In this document: piece after piece, positions 23,230 to 36,235 of the stretch | Position numbering within the stretch: position 1 is the stretch's first letter | Layout of the letters: the number at the start of each line of letters is the position of its first letter | Assembly: GCA_963971225.1 (NCBI GenBank) | Contig: OZ020269.1 | Coordinates: 12,486,701 to 12,550,700, forward strand | Reading direction: 5' to 3' | DNA length: 64,000 nt | Origin: Melieria omissa | Taxonomy: Eukaryota; Arthropoda; Insecta; Diptera; Ulidiidae | Position numbers and translations under genes: made by a program | Notes under the pieces: generated by a model | What the model was told of the DNA's origin: nothing | Seen by the model: the letters and a program-made list of their open reading frames with translations, nothing else | Database searches by the model: none

Positions 23230-25920
23230 CATTTTAACCTATCAAAAAGCTTAGGATTCTGTTTCTCCTATCATGTTGTATCCAATCCGATACTCGTATA
23301 TAATTTTTTCAATCAACTTGTATTAGAAAGCGAAAGCGTTTTATTAAGTTGCTGCAATTTTTCCTACTGGGTTTTATGGCAAGCTTTTTGTATTCATCGT
23401 TCTCACACAATTAAGCAATCGTCTCACACCTGCCACTGTCACAACAATCACTTTAGACAAACAGTTGGTCAAGTTTTATTGCATCCAGTTCAGTTTTCCA
23501 GGCGAAAACAGATTTATGTTGACACAAAACTTTTACATTGTTGCATTACAGTGTCGCGTATGTCAATATTGCGCACGCACCTCTACGTTAGTCGCATCAC
23601 TTTACATTAGTCGATGTAAATTTGTCTGAACATTTTCAGCTTCTTCAATTTATGAAATCTCAACCTACTGTCTGCATACCAACCAGACCCAGTTATCTAA
23701 AGCTTAATCTAATCTCATGCATTCGGAGCTCGACTGGCATTAAGCTACGCAAACACTGAGCACCGACCGACCAACCAAGCAGACGACAGCACATTGAAGG
23801 CTCTCGCAACACTTCAACCAGACACTCGTCACAATTACGGCCACTTTCAAGCAACTGTGAAGGCTGTGAGTGCCACATCGCTTTGTTGCTGACCGAAAGG
23901 TAACCACAATAATTGTTGTGCCGACAGCAAAGCAAACAAAAATCCACAAACCAAACCAGGCCATGTCGAGCACTCGATTCGATTCTCATAGAAACGTGTG
24001 GACCAATTATAAGTTCACCTCTAAAGGCCAGCAATGAACATAAAATCAATATGTGAGGAAATAACAAAATAAATCGATAGACATTGAAATTGAACTGGAC
24101 TGAACTGAACTATGTTTGGTACTTTTTTAAGCTTTTATTAGCAGTCACAAAAATACCAAATGTAAACAACACTGTGCCGAATACAAGTCGCGTGCCAGTG
24201 TTGTGACCAAAGGTCAATTAGATCGACCGGCCGGTGATGGAGTAAAAGTGGTCTGCCAAAATACATAAGTGTACAGTCGGGGTGTATGGAGAAATCGACG
24301 AGCGTGGCACTGAAATTGCATGTCAGCGGCACTTTCTCAAACTACTCGTACGTGTTACACTTGTGGCGTCAAACCAAAATGCCATAACGTAAATCTTGTA
24401 GAAATATATGTTACACTCCCAAAGACGATTTATTATTTAATGTCATTTTTACAGCTGTCCTAATACACACAGACCAATAAAAATGCGTACGGAAAATGTT
24501 GTAGAGCTGCGCAGCTGCTGCAGAAATTCCCAGATGCGCAAGTGATGAAGTAGCAGCTGAGCTGCAGATTTGCCGGTTGGCGACACTACTGAATGCAAAC
24601 AAATTACGCATGTATGAACATTCATATGTGGCGCACACTGAGCGGTTTTGGGAGTTAAAAGCTCCCCAGACACAAAAATTGCTGATGAAAAATACTTTTT
24701 CAAAATGTTGTTTGGCTCAAAAGTTGTACGCAACACCCTCTCCCACCCCAAACCCAACCCTTTGCGCGCCACTGTATGCATGTATGTTTGTAGTGCATTG
24801 GCTAGCATGTCCGTATGGTGCGGTTATGTCATTTGCTTCTTATGGGATAGTGTAGAAAGTTGCAACATGGCAGCTCGGAGAATATTTTTAAATATTTTTT
24901 TTTATTTATTTATTATTTCTTATTATTATTAATTCTTATTTTTTTTACTTTTTTATCTTATTTATTTATTGGTTTTATTAATATTTTATTTTCAACAGTT
25001 ATTAAAACACAATTTGTATAATGATAAACTTTTGACTTCTGATTAGTAATGCTTGTCATATTTTAGTTTCCAAAAAGACAATTTTTATAAATGAAAAAAG
25101 ACTAAAAAGAACATTTTGACTATGAAAACGTCATCAACTGGTAAGTAGTATAAATATTGAATAATATTGAACTTAATTAGATTTCTTAATACCTAAATCA
25201 ATAAAACTTTCCTGCAGCGGTTCCGCACAGAACCAGAAAATCACAGAAATTATGAATTTTTTATGTAAGCAGTTTTTTTGTTACACTCTCTTCTCTTTCA
25301 CCACACTCTTCCATTTTTCTTTTCTAAGTATTGCAGCATTTCATTTTTCTTTCTCAACAAAAGAAGGATATTTCTTCCTAGAAAAAATGAATACTTTAAG
25401 TAAATACTTTAGGTAATGTTAAGTAATTTTAGTTTACACCATTTTATTACACTCTTAATCTTTCTGAACAAAATCTTCTAATTGCTACAATTAGGCAAAC
25501 AAACACAATAATTTCCTTAAAGGCTTGAAAAACGACAACTCATGAAGAAATTTGTCTCAAGTGGGAATCCTCTTAATATGTTTTACTTTTCATTGATTCA
25601 TTGATAATGCATACATATTTCACAAACAAATAATTTAAAAAACGTCATATGGACTTTAAAAAAGCATGAGAGTTAAATTTCCAACTGTAAAATTTGTCTG
25701 TTTTTATATGGAATTTTTAATAAGAACATAAAAACATGTCAAAAGTAAAACGATAAAGCTGTGTTGTTGAAATCAATTCGTAATAGGGAGAGCTTCGTTG
25801 TATGGAAGTTTTTTATAGAGTAAAATTTACACCTATTCGAAAGTGTTTTAAAAACTGCATTGTGGCTCCTTGTCTGTATTTAGAATGTAGATCAAAACTT
25901 CATTATGCAGTGGAGCATTT
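23230..25920. other. AT-rich intergenic or intronic DNA
   Basis: No recognisable gene, RNA or complete transposon was identified. ORFs at 23693-24067 and 24449-24808 (minus) have no domain and no splice support. Confidence 0.4.
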
Positions 25921-25928
25921 AACTGAAT

Positions 25929-26093
25929 CAGGGGCGGATTCAGAAAAATATTTTGTGGTTTTTCAAAAAGTAATTCTTTAATATTCATAAAATGTCATAC
26001 AAATTCCTTTTAATTTGTATATGGTTTTAAAGGCAACGCTAATATTTTAGGGGGTCTCAACCCCAAAACCTCCACCCCTTGAATCCGCCATTG
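25929..26093 (-). mobile_element. Complete 165-bp hAT MITE
   Basis: Termini CAGGGGCGGATTCA and TGAATCCGCCATTG are flanked by a perfect 8-bp duplication AACTGAAT (25921-25928, 26094-26101). It is in reverse orientation to the copies at 5405 and 17701 and serves as the reference for them. Confidence 0.9.
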
Positions 26094-26333
26094 AACTGAA
26101 TTAACTCCTCCTAGTTATGGCCAAAAACCCTTTTCTTTTACAGACACTTTTGTCTCTAAGGCAAATTTTTTAAATATCGTTATAGCTTCAAATCAATTAC
26201 CTAAAAGTTCCACCTCTACAGCCTCGTTTTCTAAAAATGACATACTTCCTAAATCAAAACAGTGATTCCCACTTTTAGACAAAAACTTCTGGCAAAAACT
26301 ACTTCTTAGATTTAAAGCTTTATAGCTCATTAT

Positions 26334-27872
26334 CAGGCATGTGCTGCAAATCGCACGATTTAAAATCGAAATCGGAATTTGAAATCGTACGAATTTTTGA
26401 GGGGTGTGCTACAAAACGGACGAATTGACTTCAATTCGAAATAAAATTCAAGCTGATTTTTTTGTTGACGTCTATACAATTTTTTTCGAAACGTAAACAG
26501 AAAATTGAATATCTTACATGATGAGCATTTTCTTTGTAAAACACCGCATTCTGAGAGACCACTCCAACCCACTGGACATGTCGGAATCTCACTCTCTCTA
26601 ATTTTCTCATTTTTGCTAACAATGTAGATTGGAATTTTTGCAATTTTTGTTAGGTTAGGTTAAGGTAGCTGCCTTGGTACGGGACTTGCCGAAAGACACA
26701 CTTAGGCCACGGACTGGGCCCGTTGTGATACCACAAGTTTAGGGTCTGTCTTACTACAAGTCGAGAAGCCTATTCAAGCCATTTTGAATTGTGGATGAAC
26801 TCAAGCAAGTTTTTGAAGTTAGCTGAACCGAGGTCATTCAAGTTGTTGAAGAAAGGAGAGCCTAGGGTTTTCCATCTTCGTTCAAATAGAGCCGGGCAGT
26901 TGCAGAGAAAATGACTAATCGTTTCCTCCTCCTCTTCAGGATTGCGACGACCGTGCCAATGTGCTGTCTGCCAAGCGAGATAAGTGGTCTAGTGCGCCTA
27001 GGATTAAAAACAGGCCAGAGCTGTTTGGTTATGGTACAAGTGTTCTCCTCTTGCTTTAATTGCTGCCTGGATGTCAGTGAAAATGCGAACTCTGTCATCT
27101 AGCTTGGACCCGTCTGTATAGAAACCGTGTTTTGTTCCCACTACTGTCTATGAGGTATGAGGGTTGAGAATTTAGACTCCAACAGATATGATGGTAGCGA
27201 GTAGTCTATGCTCTCAAGTAAGTCAGGTGAACAGCCTAGAATCCGTCAGAAACTGAAATCAGTACGTGTCCATCTTTTGATGGTATTTAGTCTCACTGCA
27301 GAGAGGGTTGCAGCTTGTTTACCGAAGAGGTCAACAGGAAGAAAGTGGAGCAGGGCGTAGAGCCCTCTGGATGGTGTCGATCGAATGCTCCAATTATTAT
27401 AAGCGACGCCGATCTTTGGACTGAGTCCAGAAGTTTCTGGTTTACCCCCTTATCCAGGGCAATCCACAATACTACTGCTCCATAGAATAGAATGGGCCTA
27501 ATCATGAAGATGTAAATCCAGTACATGATACGTGGTGGATACCCCATTTTTTGCCAACTGCTCTTTTGCAAGAGTACAGTGCAACAGTGGAGGAGTTGTA
27601 AACCTATTGGTTACCAGGTTGTGAACTGTGTCCACTAATATTGTAGAAAGCTTCCTCAACTTTCTCACGTTCAAAATTTCTTTATAAGTTGAAACGCAAA
27701 TAGAATATCAGCCGTTTTCTAATCGCAACGAAAACGGAATTTCGGTTTTCTGGCACATATCATTTGAAACGATTTCGTTTTCGAAAATTGACGAAATCAA
27801 AACGAAATTGAGCACACTTCATCACGTTTTCGCTCCGAATTTGAAACGAAAACGATTTGTAGCACATGCCTG
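26334..27872. mobile_element. TIR element (Harbinger-like) containing a LINE insertion
   Basis: Inverted termini CAGGCATGTGCTGCAAATCG and its complement (19/20) bound the element, with TAT on both outer sides. Subterminal sequence repeats CGAAAACG / AATCGAAATCG words. The middle is occupied by a LINE 3' end. The superfamily is not certain. Confidence 0.6.
26645..27600 (-). pseudogene. 3' end of a non-LTR retrotransposon (RT thumb and RNase H remnants)
   Basis: Minus-strand pieces read the end of a LINE polymerase. Around 27540-27390 is a YWIYIFMIRPILFYGAVV..ALDKG segment typical of the RT thumb. Around 27050-26800 is the GRHAVRLGL-like and LFERRW-like end of an RNase H domain in shifting frames. 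The 3' terminus is TAACCTAACC repeats at 26650, a known LINE tail type. It is 5'-truncated, frameshifted and inactive. Confidence 0.7.
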
Positions 27873-27879
27873 TATATTC

Positions 27880-30063
27880 TAGTTTGAAACTCGAACCAAA
27901 ATCGTTTGTTTTTGAATCTTCGAAAACAAAGTCTGCTTCGAAATAACATGTCTATGACATGAATATAAATAAATCGAGATCCTTTAGAAATAAATAATCT
28001 TATCCATTATTTCAAACATCCCCTTACGTTTATAAAGAGAATTATCTTCTATTGAGAATCGCAGCCATGTTTGGTCTTTTTCAAAAAATATGAATTGTCA
28101 GTCAATATAAAAGTCAGCCTAAAATGCCACTTAGTCATTGCCCATTAATACAATTTCTGATTACTCCCAATATTACTACCGGTTTTCTAAAGTGTTCCAT
28201 GTCAAATCCACCCGCTAAGCTTCACATTGCGTCACACAACCGAATGAAATTACTTTTTCCTTTCTCGTAGTGCACACTAATGGCACGCTGCGATATCTTA
28301 TCAAGGCATGGCACAACTATGGACATCGTGCCAAATCACTATGCGCCGATTAGATTGTTAAGAATTTGCCATTACCAACTAGAATTCTGATATTGCGCGC
28401 AAAAGTGATTCATGTCATGTCATCAGTGAATTAGACTTTCGCTGACAGTTGGTCTGGCTCCAGTGGTTCTGACTGGCGTGCGCTTTGGTTTTAAGTCTTC
28501 GAACGTGACTAATTGAAACATAGAGCGGAAATTGTTTTGCTTTAATTGAATCACTAACAATTTAAGCTCAATTCAATTAAGTAACAAACTACAATCAGAA
28601 GCGCAAAGAACACACCCACGTCCACAAATTAATGCCAACAACTGCAGTACGCAACGATTAACAACTGCCTGTCACAAAATGCCAACACACGATTTATTTG
28701 TTTTAGGTTCTAGGGAACAAATAGGGGGAGTAATACGTAGACGGCTATGGCCAGCTAGTGCACATTTTCCATAAGCAATTAATACAATAATTTCCAGTGA
28801 AAATTAGTAGTGGTGAAAATTAGTAGTGGTGAAAATTACGCACGGCATGACAGTGTGGCCAAGTCTTCCGTAAACGCCAAGGTATCCCAAGTTGGCAAAT
28901 GAAATGGAAAACCGCACAGTCCGCGTATGGACGTATTGCGCTCGCCTGACGGACTGGCTGGCTGACACCAATTCCAATGGCGATCGCCGTTTGAATTTTA
29001 ATTTTGCTGCAACCATCTGCAAGGCAGCCGATAACACTGCAAGCGCGTTTGTGACGACCATACAAGAAATACAACAAATTAAATTATTATTTCAATAATA
29101 ATTCGGATCAAAGATGGGCTCACTCGAGTGGCCAACAGCCATTCGACCAACTAGCACTTTGTTTACCTTTGCTTACTGGCTTTGTTGTTGCTTGAGTTAT
29201 TATGCGACTATTTGTTGCTATGCACTGACTTGCCTGCTACTCGTTGGCGGTTAATTGCTTTTTGATACTTTTTGCTAGTTGGTAAGCTTGTTTGTTTTTG
29301 TAATTAAGTACCCGTCATTTTCCGCAACAATGCTCGGAGCAATGCGTGTTTGGTGTACTGCACGCAATAGTCAGTTATGCGGGCGTGTTGGTTCGCCTCT
29401 TGGCGGCCTGCAAAGTGTGTCGACATGCGTGGGCAGAGAAATGAATACAACATAGGTTTTTTTAACGGTCAATTGTTTTTCATTACAAACGGCAAAATTT
29501 GTTAACCTATTATTGTAACAAATTGAAATTAATTAATTACCAGCAGTTCAATTTTATTATGAGTGATTTTCTTACATCCTACACCGCAGCAACGGCCCTT
29601 TGGTCAGACTATTAGCTGTTTGCGGTTCTTCATCTTCATAGGAACTGATAGAACCGTATCTACCAGCCTGCCAGATTCTTGGCGACTAAAACCAACTCTT
29701 CAGGAATTTTAAAACCACAGATTGGGTCGTTTTTTTCATATTTAAAAGATTCTTGAAGGATTCTATAATTAAGACAAGATTCTATAATTAAGGATTCTAA
29801 AAATTCCAAAAAAGCCTATGATAACCATATTCTTCCAGTCCTTTTTGGACTTTTTTCCCAATATTTTAAGATTTTTGAAACCCCAAAATGGGCTGGCAGG
29901 CAACACTTAAACAATTCACCGATCGATTACAATTATTTTTATGAAGTTTTCTATAACCTTTAGTACCCAAGAAGGCATCCCAAACTAAAATCTCAAAATC
30001 ACAGATTGCTTTTGAGCTCTTTTCCCACGTTATATAGTAAAATGTTAATTTTGTAATACTTAC
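27880..30063. other. Intergenic or intronic DNA
   Basis: No recognised gene. A 17-bp direct repeat (TTAGTAGTGGTGAAAAT) occurs at about 28805-28838. If the exon at 30064 belongs to Rab32, this region is part of a very long first intron. Confidence 0.4.
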
Positions 30064-30723
30064 TCCGTTTGCTGGATATCCATTATTGCGATTGATATCT
30101 ATATCGCCGCTTCGTTTGTTCGTGCCTATTCGGGAACCATTCGATCTGGTCGCACTCATGTTGATGGCTTCTACTGCAGTCCGATCGATTCGCTGTTGGT
30201 TGCTGTTTGTTCGCTTGGCTGCAACGAGCAATTGTTGCACGTAGAGCGGTTGCTGTGAGCGCAATGAAAACGGTGGCGACTGCAACGACAATGTCGACTT
30301 TGATTTGTGTCTGAAAATCGGCGATAGTTTTTTGCTCAGCACACCCAAAGCGGCAGCGTTGTCCGCGACCTCGTCCGCTGTGTGCTCGCGCACAGGTGAA
30401 AGCAAGCCCAACTTTTCGCACGGCTGCGGCTTGACGTCGACGCGTGCAACGGATGTGGTAAAATTGGCGGTTAGGAAATGCTCGCGCGCGGCACGGGGTG
30501 AGCAATTGAGACAGGCGCACGCGTGCGTAGTTGGCGGCGCGCGAAAATCCACGTTGATGTTGTCGTCACCAGAAGTCTGCTTGTGCGTGCGCGGCTGTCT
30601 GCTGTGTCGGTGGGCCGTTGACTCGCTGGATGCTGCTGCTGTGTGGCTGTGTTCACTGCGAATGCAATCACTGAAACTCGGCCGAGATGCTGCAACTACT
30701 CCGCGTATGATCGCATTTGCCAT
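30064..30723 (-). CDS. Isolated first coding exon, gene uncertain (possible distal Rab32 start)
   Basis: ATG at 30723 opens 220 codons that end exactly at a strong donor GGA|GTAAGT (30063), phase 0. Beyond the donor the frame is AT-rich and soon stops. The protein is polar and low in complexity, with no recognised domain: CACLNCS, LGVLSKKLSPIFRHKSKSTL, then Ser/Asn/Arg-rich. Codon use and GC content are coding-like. The next compatible acceptor that I can tie to a real gene is the Rab32 one at 12307, also phase 0, 17.8 kb away. A one-in-three phase match is weak evidence, so the link is a hypothesis. It could equally belong to an unseen gene. Confidence 0.55.
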
Positions 30724-33584
30724 GCAACAGCCTGGACGAGTGTGTGTGTGAATGACGTTTAGTGCAACGGCGGTTATGATGGAGTTGACTTATGCGTTTC
30801 TGTTTTGGTGCTGATTTTCGTGTTTATTTCCTACTTGTTTACTTCTAATCACTCGCTCTGCTGATGATTCACTTTGTTTTATACTTATACTGCTGAATGA
30901 AATGTGTACGGTTTTTAATTGTGTCTCATTCTTATTGTGAGACGATATTTTCACGTCTTCCGCGCAGTTAAAAATATTTTAATATAAATGTGTGCTTATG
31001 TGCCCAAGAGCCCAAGCAGTATGGAATATTTATCAATCACATTCTCAAGGTTAAAGCACTTTGTTATCTCTGGCACTGGCTGTCACAGCGAATGGAAGAA
31101 TTGTTTCAAATTGAATTTTCTCGCAGTTTAATAAGCTTCTTATTGGTTGGGAGTTTTTGCAAAGTTGCTGCTATATCGACGCCTTGTTGTTGTGGGAGTA
31201 GAAGAATATTTAAAATAAAAAAAGTTATCAGTCAAATATTTGCCTGATGCGATTGTGTTAATTAGCAAAGCTGGCACAGGGAGCAGACGCAGAATGTTGC
31301 GGCTGAACACTTGTGTACAATATGAGTAAAAATTTTATCATATTCTGTAAATGTTTGTGTGCAAATTTTAATAAATATTTCTACATGTTGTCCATCACCA
31401 AAACTAAACCCATCTAAGCCTAAAGAAAAGAAACACTTTCTTAAAAACCATTAATCTGAAAATTAACTAATATACTCAATCTTTTTAGAAAGTAAAACTG
31501 ATGCATTTATAAATTTCTTTTTATTGAATGATTATGAAAAGTGAAATGCTGTCAGGTGAATCCAGACAAACGCTGTTTTGATTTACAAATTCTGTTCCTG
31601 ATTTACCAGCAGGGTTTTGTTTTTAAGACCTATAGCCCTTATAGGCTCGAAATTATTTCACTGTTAACACCATGAAAGACAATTAGAAACCTTGGAAAAC
31701 TTAAATTAATTTGTACCACTAGTTATTTTCATACTTGTTTTATATGTTACCACCAAATGACAAACTAAACTAAACGAATTTTCGGTGTAGGTATTCATTG
31801 CTGTGAAGGGAGCACAAGGGAGACCCCTTACTATAACACTCGTATCTCCAGCTTAAAGAACCAGTTGCAGCTTCTAACTAAGCAAAGGAAACTCCGAATA
31901 GTATTATCGGCTAGATTCCTCAGGTTTGTTAAAGAACCTTTCATCTTCTTGCCTTAACTAAACATCTAAACCCTCACTCCCTCACTTTAATTCAGCTCGT
32001 TTCATACGTTGCCATCAAATCTAATACACAACTGATCTACACAAACCAAATACGTCAATCTAACCTCACTTTAACTCAGCTAACTCCACTTAATCTAAAC
32101 TCAGCTTAGCTGCACCAGATCTCACTTAACCTCACCTTATCGCACATAGAGTGTGCTCCAATATTCCGTAAAGCTCAACAACCCAACGATAAATAAAACG
32201 TGCTCGTTCAGTTGCTCTGAATTTTGCACTTTCTTCCGTTTTCCCTCGCGCGCAAATATCAACACAAGTTAATTATTTATGGTCGCAGCTGAGAATGCCA
32301 GAAGGTTGTGAAAAAAAAATTACTGTTACAAAGCAAATGTTGGCATTTGAGTTTAAGTTCTAAGGTCAGCTTTGTGTGGGAGCGACTTGAGCGACTTTCT
32401 TTCAATAGGGAAACAAATATAAAAATGATTTATTTAATTTTAATGTGACTATAATTGTTTTTGTGGTAACGAAAAGCTGGCCAATTTTTGTTTCGTTACC
32501 ACAAAGTTTAATGAACCGTAAATTGCTATGCGCCGTTTTTAACTTTATTTTCAAATTAAAATACAAGCAGATGAAAAATACCACAAAAGAAAAAAACCAA
32601 AAGGAATTCGGCCGAAAACACGAAAAAGGTAAAAATTACAAGCTTCCACGAGAAGTGTTATAGCAAATGGCCAAAATGAAACAAATAAATTGTTAAGTAA
32701 ACAAAAATTATGCAAAACTGGTCTGCACGACAACAATCGCAGCAACAACAACAACCACAACAACAATCGAAGGTAGCCAGCAACCGCACAAGAAAACCCC
32801 ACCGTCAACTTCGCATCGACTCGCAAGTGGTTGCTGGGCAGCAACAACAACAACAACTACGAATAACAATTGCAATTTCGGCAAATGCCAAATGGCATTA
32901 CTCGCCGCAAATTCGGCCAGTGTTCAGAATAATTCAGCGGCCATGTACCTTCTCCAAAATATTCAATGATTAACACAATTAACGCGGACACGCTTTGCTC
33001 GTTTATGCACTTTAGACGCTGCGCACCGTTAATCGGCCAAAAACAAAATATTTAAAATAACAAAAAGACCCGATGCACTTCTTCTTCTTCATAGAAAAAA
33101 ACAAAAAACACACACGTACAGAAAAACAAAGCCGGACCCACGAAATAATCGAGACAATACAGCACGCAATCAACACTGGCGAAAAATGTCCGCGTCCGGT
33201 CGCAATTGTCTCACGTTGCATACTAATTCGGCAGCGCTCGAAAACTCTGCGAAACGTCCAACAAGCAGCCAAAGGCCGTCGTTGGCACGAGAGTACGGCG
33301 AAATAACAACTCGCTAGCGCCAGCGCCAAAAGCGATAGTCAGTAGCAGTCAGGCAATGGCAATGGCTGGCAAACGAACCCTCCACCCCATATCTAGACGA
33401 AGAGTAAATAAGCACGACGAACCCCGCTGGAAAAGTAGCAGCATCTGATAGGGGGGGCAAACTAGACAACAACGCAAAAGGAATATATTGATTGTTGAAA
33501 ACGATGGGAGAATGATGGGATTTGGAGTTAATTGAAGGTGCTTGTAAGGACTATTAAGACTCAGATTAGAAAGCCGTGGAATGT
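30724..33584. other. Upstream DNA of the 30.7-kb exon, no further gene
   Basis: Immediately upstream of the exon is a plausible 5' UTR. 31.2-32.2 kb is AT-rich with decayed LINE-like TAACC tails. 32.7-33.4 kb is GC-richer and contains CAACAA repeats, as in fly promoters or 5' UTRs, but no start site can be assigned. Confidence 0.35.
32460..32505. other. Perfect 15-bp stem hairpin
   Basis: TTTGTGGTAACGAAA (32460-32474) and its exact complement (32491-32505) are separated by 16 bases. It may be a fold-back remnant or a structured RNA; nothing else supports a gene. Confidence 0.7.
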
Positions 33585-33597
33585 CTTCTTCCACGTA

Positions 33598-33657
33598 TTA
33601 TTGTATTATTGATTGGCACGACAGCCCGCTTACGCGAGACTAAGGCCTAGCTTCCCG
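33598..33657 (-). mobile_element. 5'-truncated copy of the tRNA-SINE
   Basis: The 60-bp body matches the 3' end of the SINE at 18469 (GGCACGACAGCCCGCTTACG and onward), with a short ATT tail. It is flanked by perfect 13-bp duplications CTTCTTCCACGTA (33585-33597 and 33658-33670). Confidence 0.9.
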
Positions 33658-33709
33658 CTTCTTCCACGTAACTTTACATTTATTTCAACAAATTGAAGTC
33701 ACTTACAAT

Positions 33710-34315
33710 CAGTGTTGGGACTTATTACTTTTGTTAGTAACATATTACTTATTACACATTACTGACATTTGAAAGTAATATCGTTACATTACTTATTACT
33801 GGAAATGTGAAGTAATGTATCACAAAAAGTAATATATTATTTTCCGTCAACAAATCGAAATATTTGCGGAATTTCCAGCTATTAAAAGTAGTCATTCTGC
33901 AAAAAATAACAATCACGTTAAATGTTTATTTCATTTTGAATTACAATTTGAATTTCGTTACCTTTTTTGTTAAAACCTCTTGAATTTGCTGGAATTTGCT
34001 TGCAAATGTTAATTGTTTCTCCACTACCAAACTCAGTTGGAAATGAAAGAGGCGAGCTATCTCTAGTATGAACAAGTGCAGTGTTGTATAGTTGTAATAT
34101 ATCTTAATCATGTTATCAGTGCTGCTGTTTTACATGAAAAATAGAACTTTTTTGACTAAAAAGTAATATTGTAATAAGTAACTTGAAAAAAAGTAATAAT
34201 ATTACTGAAGGTGATTACTTATGAGGAAAAGTAACTAGTTACACTAAATTTTTAAAGCCAAAGTAATATACTACGTAATTAGTTACACTACTTTAATGTA
34301 TTAGTCACAACACTG
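33710..34315. mobile_element. hAT-type MITE rich in AGTAAT repeats
   Basis: Termini CAGTGTTGGGAC and GTCACAACACTG are flanked by CTTACAAT and CTTATAAT (7/8). The interior is dominated by short TACTTATTAC / AGTAATATTA words on both strands, typical of this hAT group. No ORF. Confidence 0.8.
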
Positions 34316-34334
34316 CTTATAATTGTACATATCC

Positions 34335-34490
34335 GGCTAAATAGCCCACTAAAGAGTTTAAGGCCTTAATTCTAAGGACCCAGGACATTTCGACTGCATC
34401 CCTGTTGTGCTTTACATGCATGGAAGGCATAGACAGTTTTTATGCCAATTCGTCATAGGCTATTTTGACTCTCAGAGGTTTGTTTTTCAA
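34335..34490 (-). mobile_element. Diverged partial SINE copy
   Basis: Shares GACTCTCAGAGGTTTG, TTTTATGCC and AAGGCCT..AATTC phrases in the same order as the SINE at 18469-18808. The tRNA head is missing. Confidence 0.55.
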
Positions 34491-35438
34491 CTTTCTGCTT
34501 CAACTTTCCTCCTGGGTATATGAAAAATACCCAAAAATTCGTAATGTCGTCTACAAACGTTTTGCTCTGACTTCTACTTGTCGCTTCTTTACGCTCCAGC
34601 GAGCACAAGCGTGCGTTTTCGTTTTCGCCGTTTAAGCACAAAGAGAGCAGCAGCGCCCTTTCACTTTTGCGCTTTGCCGCACATTCGCGCACTCACGCCG
34701 GAGTCACATAATACCCGCGCACCAGCAAAAGAAACTTGTTTCAGTTGGCGGCCGCTGCGTGAGGCTTGGGGCGACAAAGCGTTCATCCACCAACGTAACT
34801 TAACTTTGCCAAGTTGTGCTCACGTAATGCAAGCAATTGAAATGTTAATGCATTATGGCTAAGCGCGCTCATTGGCCTTTATGGGCGGCTTTTATTGGTT
34901 TTTTGTTTTGGACATGTCGTGTGCCGATGAGCCAAAGGAAGTGGCGCCACTGTAAGAGGGTGGCTGAAGCCAGAGTGAGCAGCAGCCGGCGCGAAAGTTC
35001 ATTTTCAGGCCACCGAAAGCGTGTGGAGAGCTTTTTCCGCTGCGCTCCCAATGTTGTGAGGTTTTTTCGAATGTCAAATTGATAAGCTGTGCTGCAGTCA
35101 ATTGCCAATCACAAGCAGATTGCTTCAGTGTAACGTATTCATACGTGTTTGGTGTATATCCAATGCAATTCGATCCAATATCGCACGAACTGCAGCCACA
35201 AGTCACGTGCGCTGCGCAGCTACAACTAAACTGTGAAATTTATAATTTGAATGGGTTGTAGATGAAATTAATTGATATTAATTGTGAAGTAAAATTGGAC
35301 ATTCCATTAATGCAAAAATATTAATGTGATTAAGTATAAATTTGTTGAGTTCGATTTAAAAATGTATGCCAGGGGCGTAGCCAACAAAGAGGATGAATGC
35401 GAAAACCTCCATAGCCCATAATTAATCACAAATGTTGA
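34491..35438. other. Intergenic DNA
   Basis: No gene recognised. CAGGGGCGTAGCC at about 35371 resembles a hAT terminus, but no partner end was found. Confidence 0.35.
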
Positions 35439-35676
35439 ACAATTCGGCGGAGCGGTAGAAATAAAACGCGTTGGGTGCGGTTAGGTTTGGGGTGTTTATT
35501 TGTGGACGTTCGAATAATGAGTGAACAACAGGAATAACAATAAACATTGAACGAGAACAACGGCTTAAGCCGGGGAGCAGAACATAGGGGGAACATCAGT
35601 ACAAGAGGATAAGGAAAGGAAGGGATTAGTGGTGGGATCGACAGATCACTGAACAACCACAGCACTCATTTAGCCA
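35439..35676 (-). repeat. Dispersed repeat, copy 1 (possible solo-LTR-like unit)
   Basis: Starts ACAATTCGGCGGAGCGG and ends CACTCATTTAGCCA. About 200 bases match 53468-53666 in the same orientation. On the minus strand it contains AATAAACA and is preceded by an ORF (35872-35666) that stops at its border, as if coding sequence ran into an LTR. Neither canonical TG..CA ends nor a polypurine tract are clear. Confidence 0.6.
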
Positions 35677-36235
35677 TCGCGGCCGCCATTGCAGAGTGCA
35701 ATTGATGTAGTGTCCGGGCGGAGGGTTGCCGAGACGCTGCCGAGGTCTGGCTGGTGGTGGTGCGGCTCACGGCTGGCTGGCTGTGGGTGCGCTTAGGGGT
35801 GCGCCGATGACCTTTCGTGCGGGGGATGACCCATCCGGCCGTGTGGGGCAGTCTCAGGGGAACCTGCTGCAATGGTGTTGTGGGCTGCTGTTATACTGCG
35901 AAGTGTTGGTGGTTGTTGCTGTTGCCTTTATTGACGCCGTATGTAATAGCGACGACATCATAACCGCCGCGGCACAAGCACAAAATTGCGCGAGGTGGCC
36001 ACAGAAAAATCGCTGTAAAATCCAGTCGGGCAAAATCGGGCACCCGATCTCTTCAGGGCAGTACTCACAGAAGACTAGTGAACAATTTTCCCAAAGACGG
36101 AACCGTGGCAAGTATGGCCTTTTTTTTTAAGTCTATCGAAAGTTCAAAAAGAGTGATAAAAACAGTGCTTCAAGTGAGTGCCTATGAAAAGACAACAACA
36201 ACAAGAACCAACTTTTTTTCCTATATTTAATTATT

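Noticed and set aside
22648..23254. Long Phe/Ile/Leu/Tyr ORFs
   Set aside because: They are translations of the ATTTT array, open only because the pentamer lacks stops in those frames.
32710..32973. Gln-rich ORF on the plus strand
   Set aside because: The Gln run comes from CAA repeats typical of fly UTRs and promoters; the rest is not protein-like.
35371..35420. hAT end CAGGGGCGTAGCC
   Set aside because: No matching second end or octamer duplication was found.
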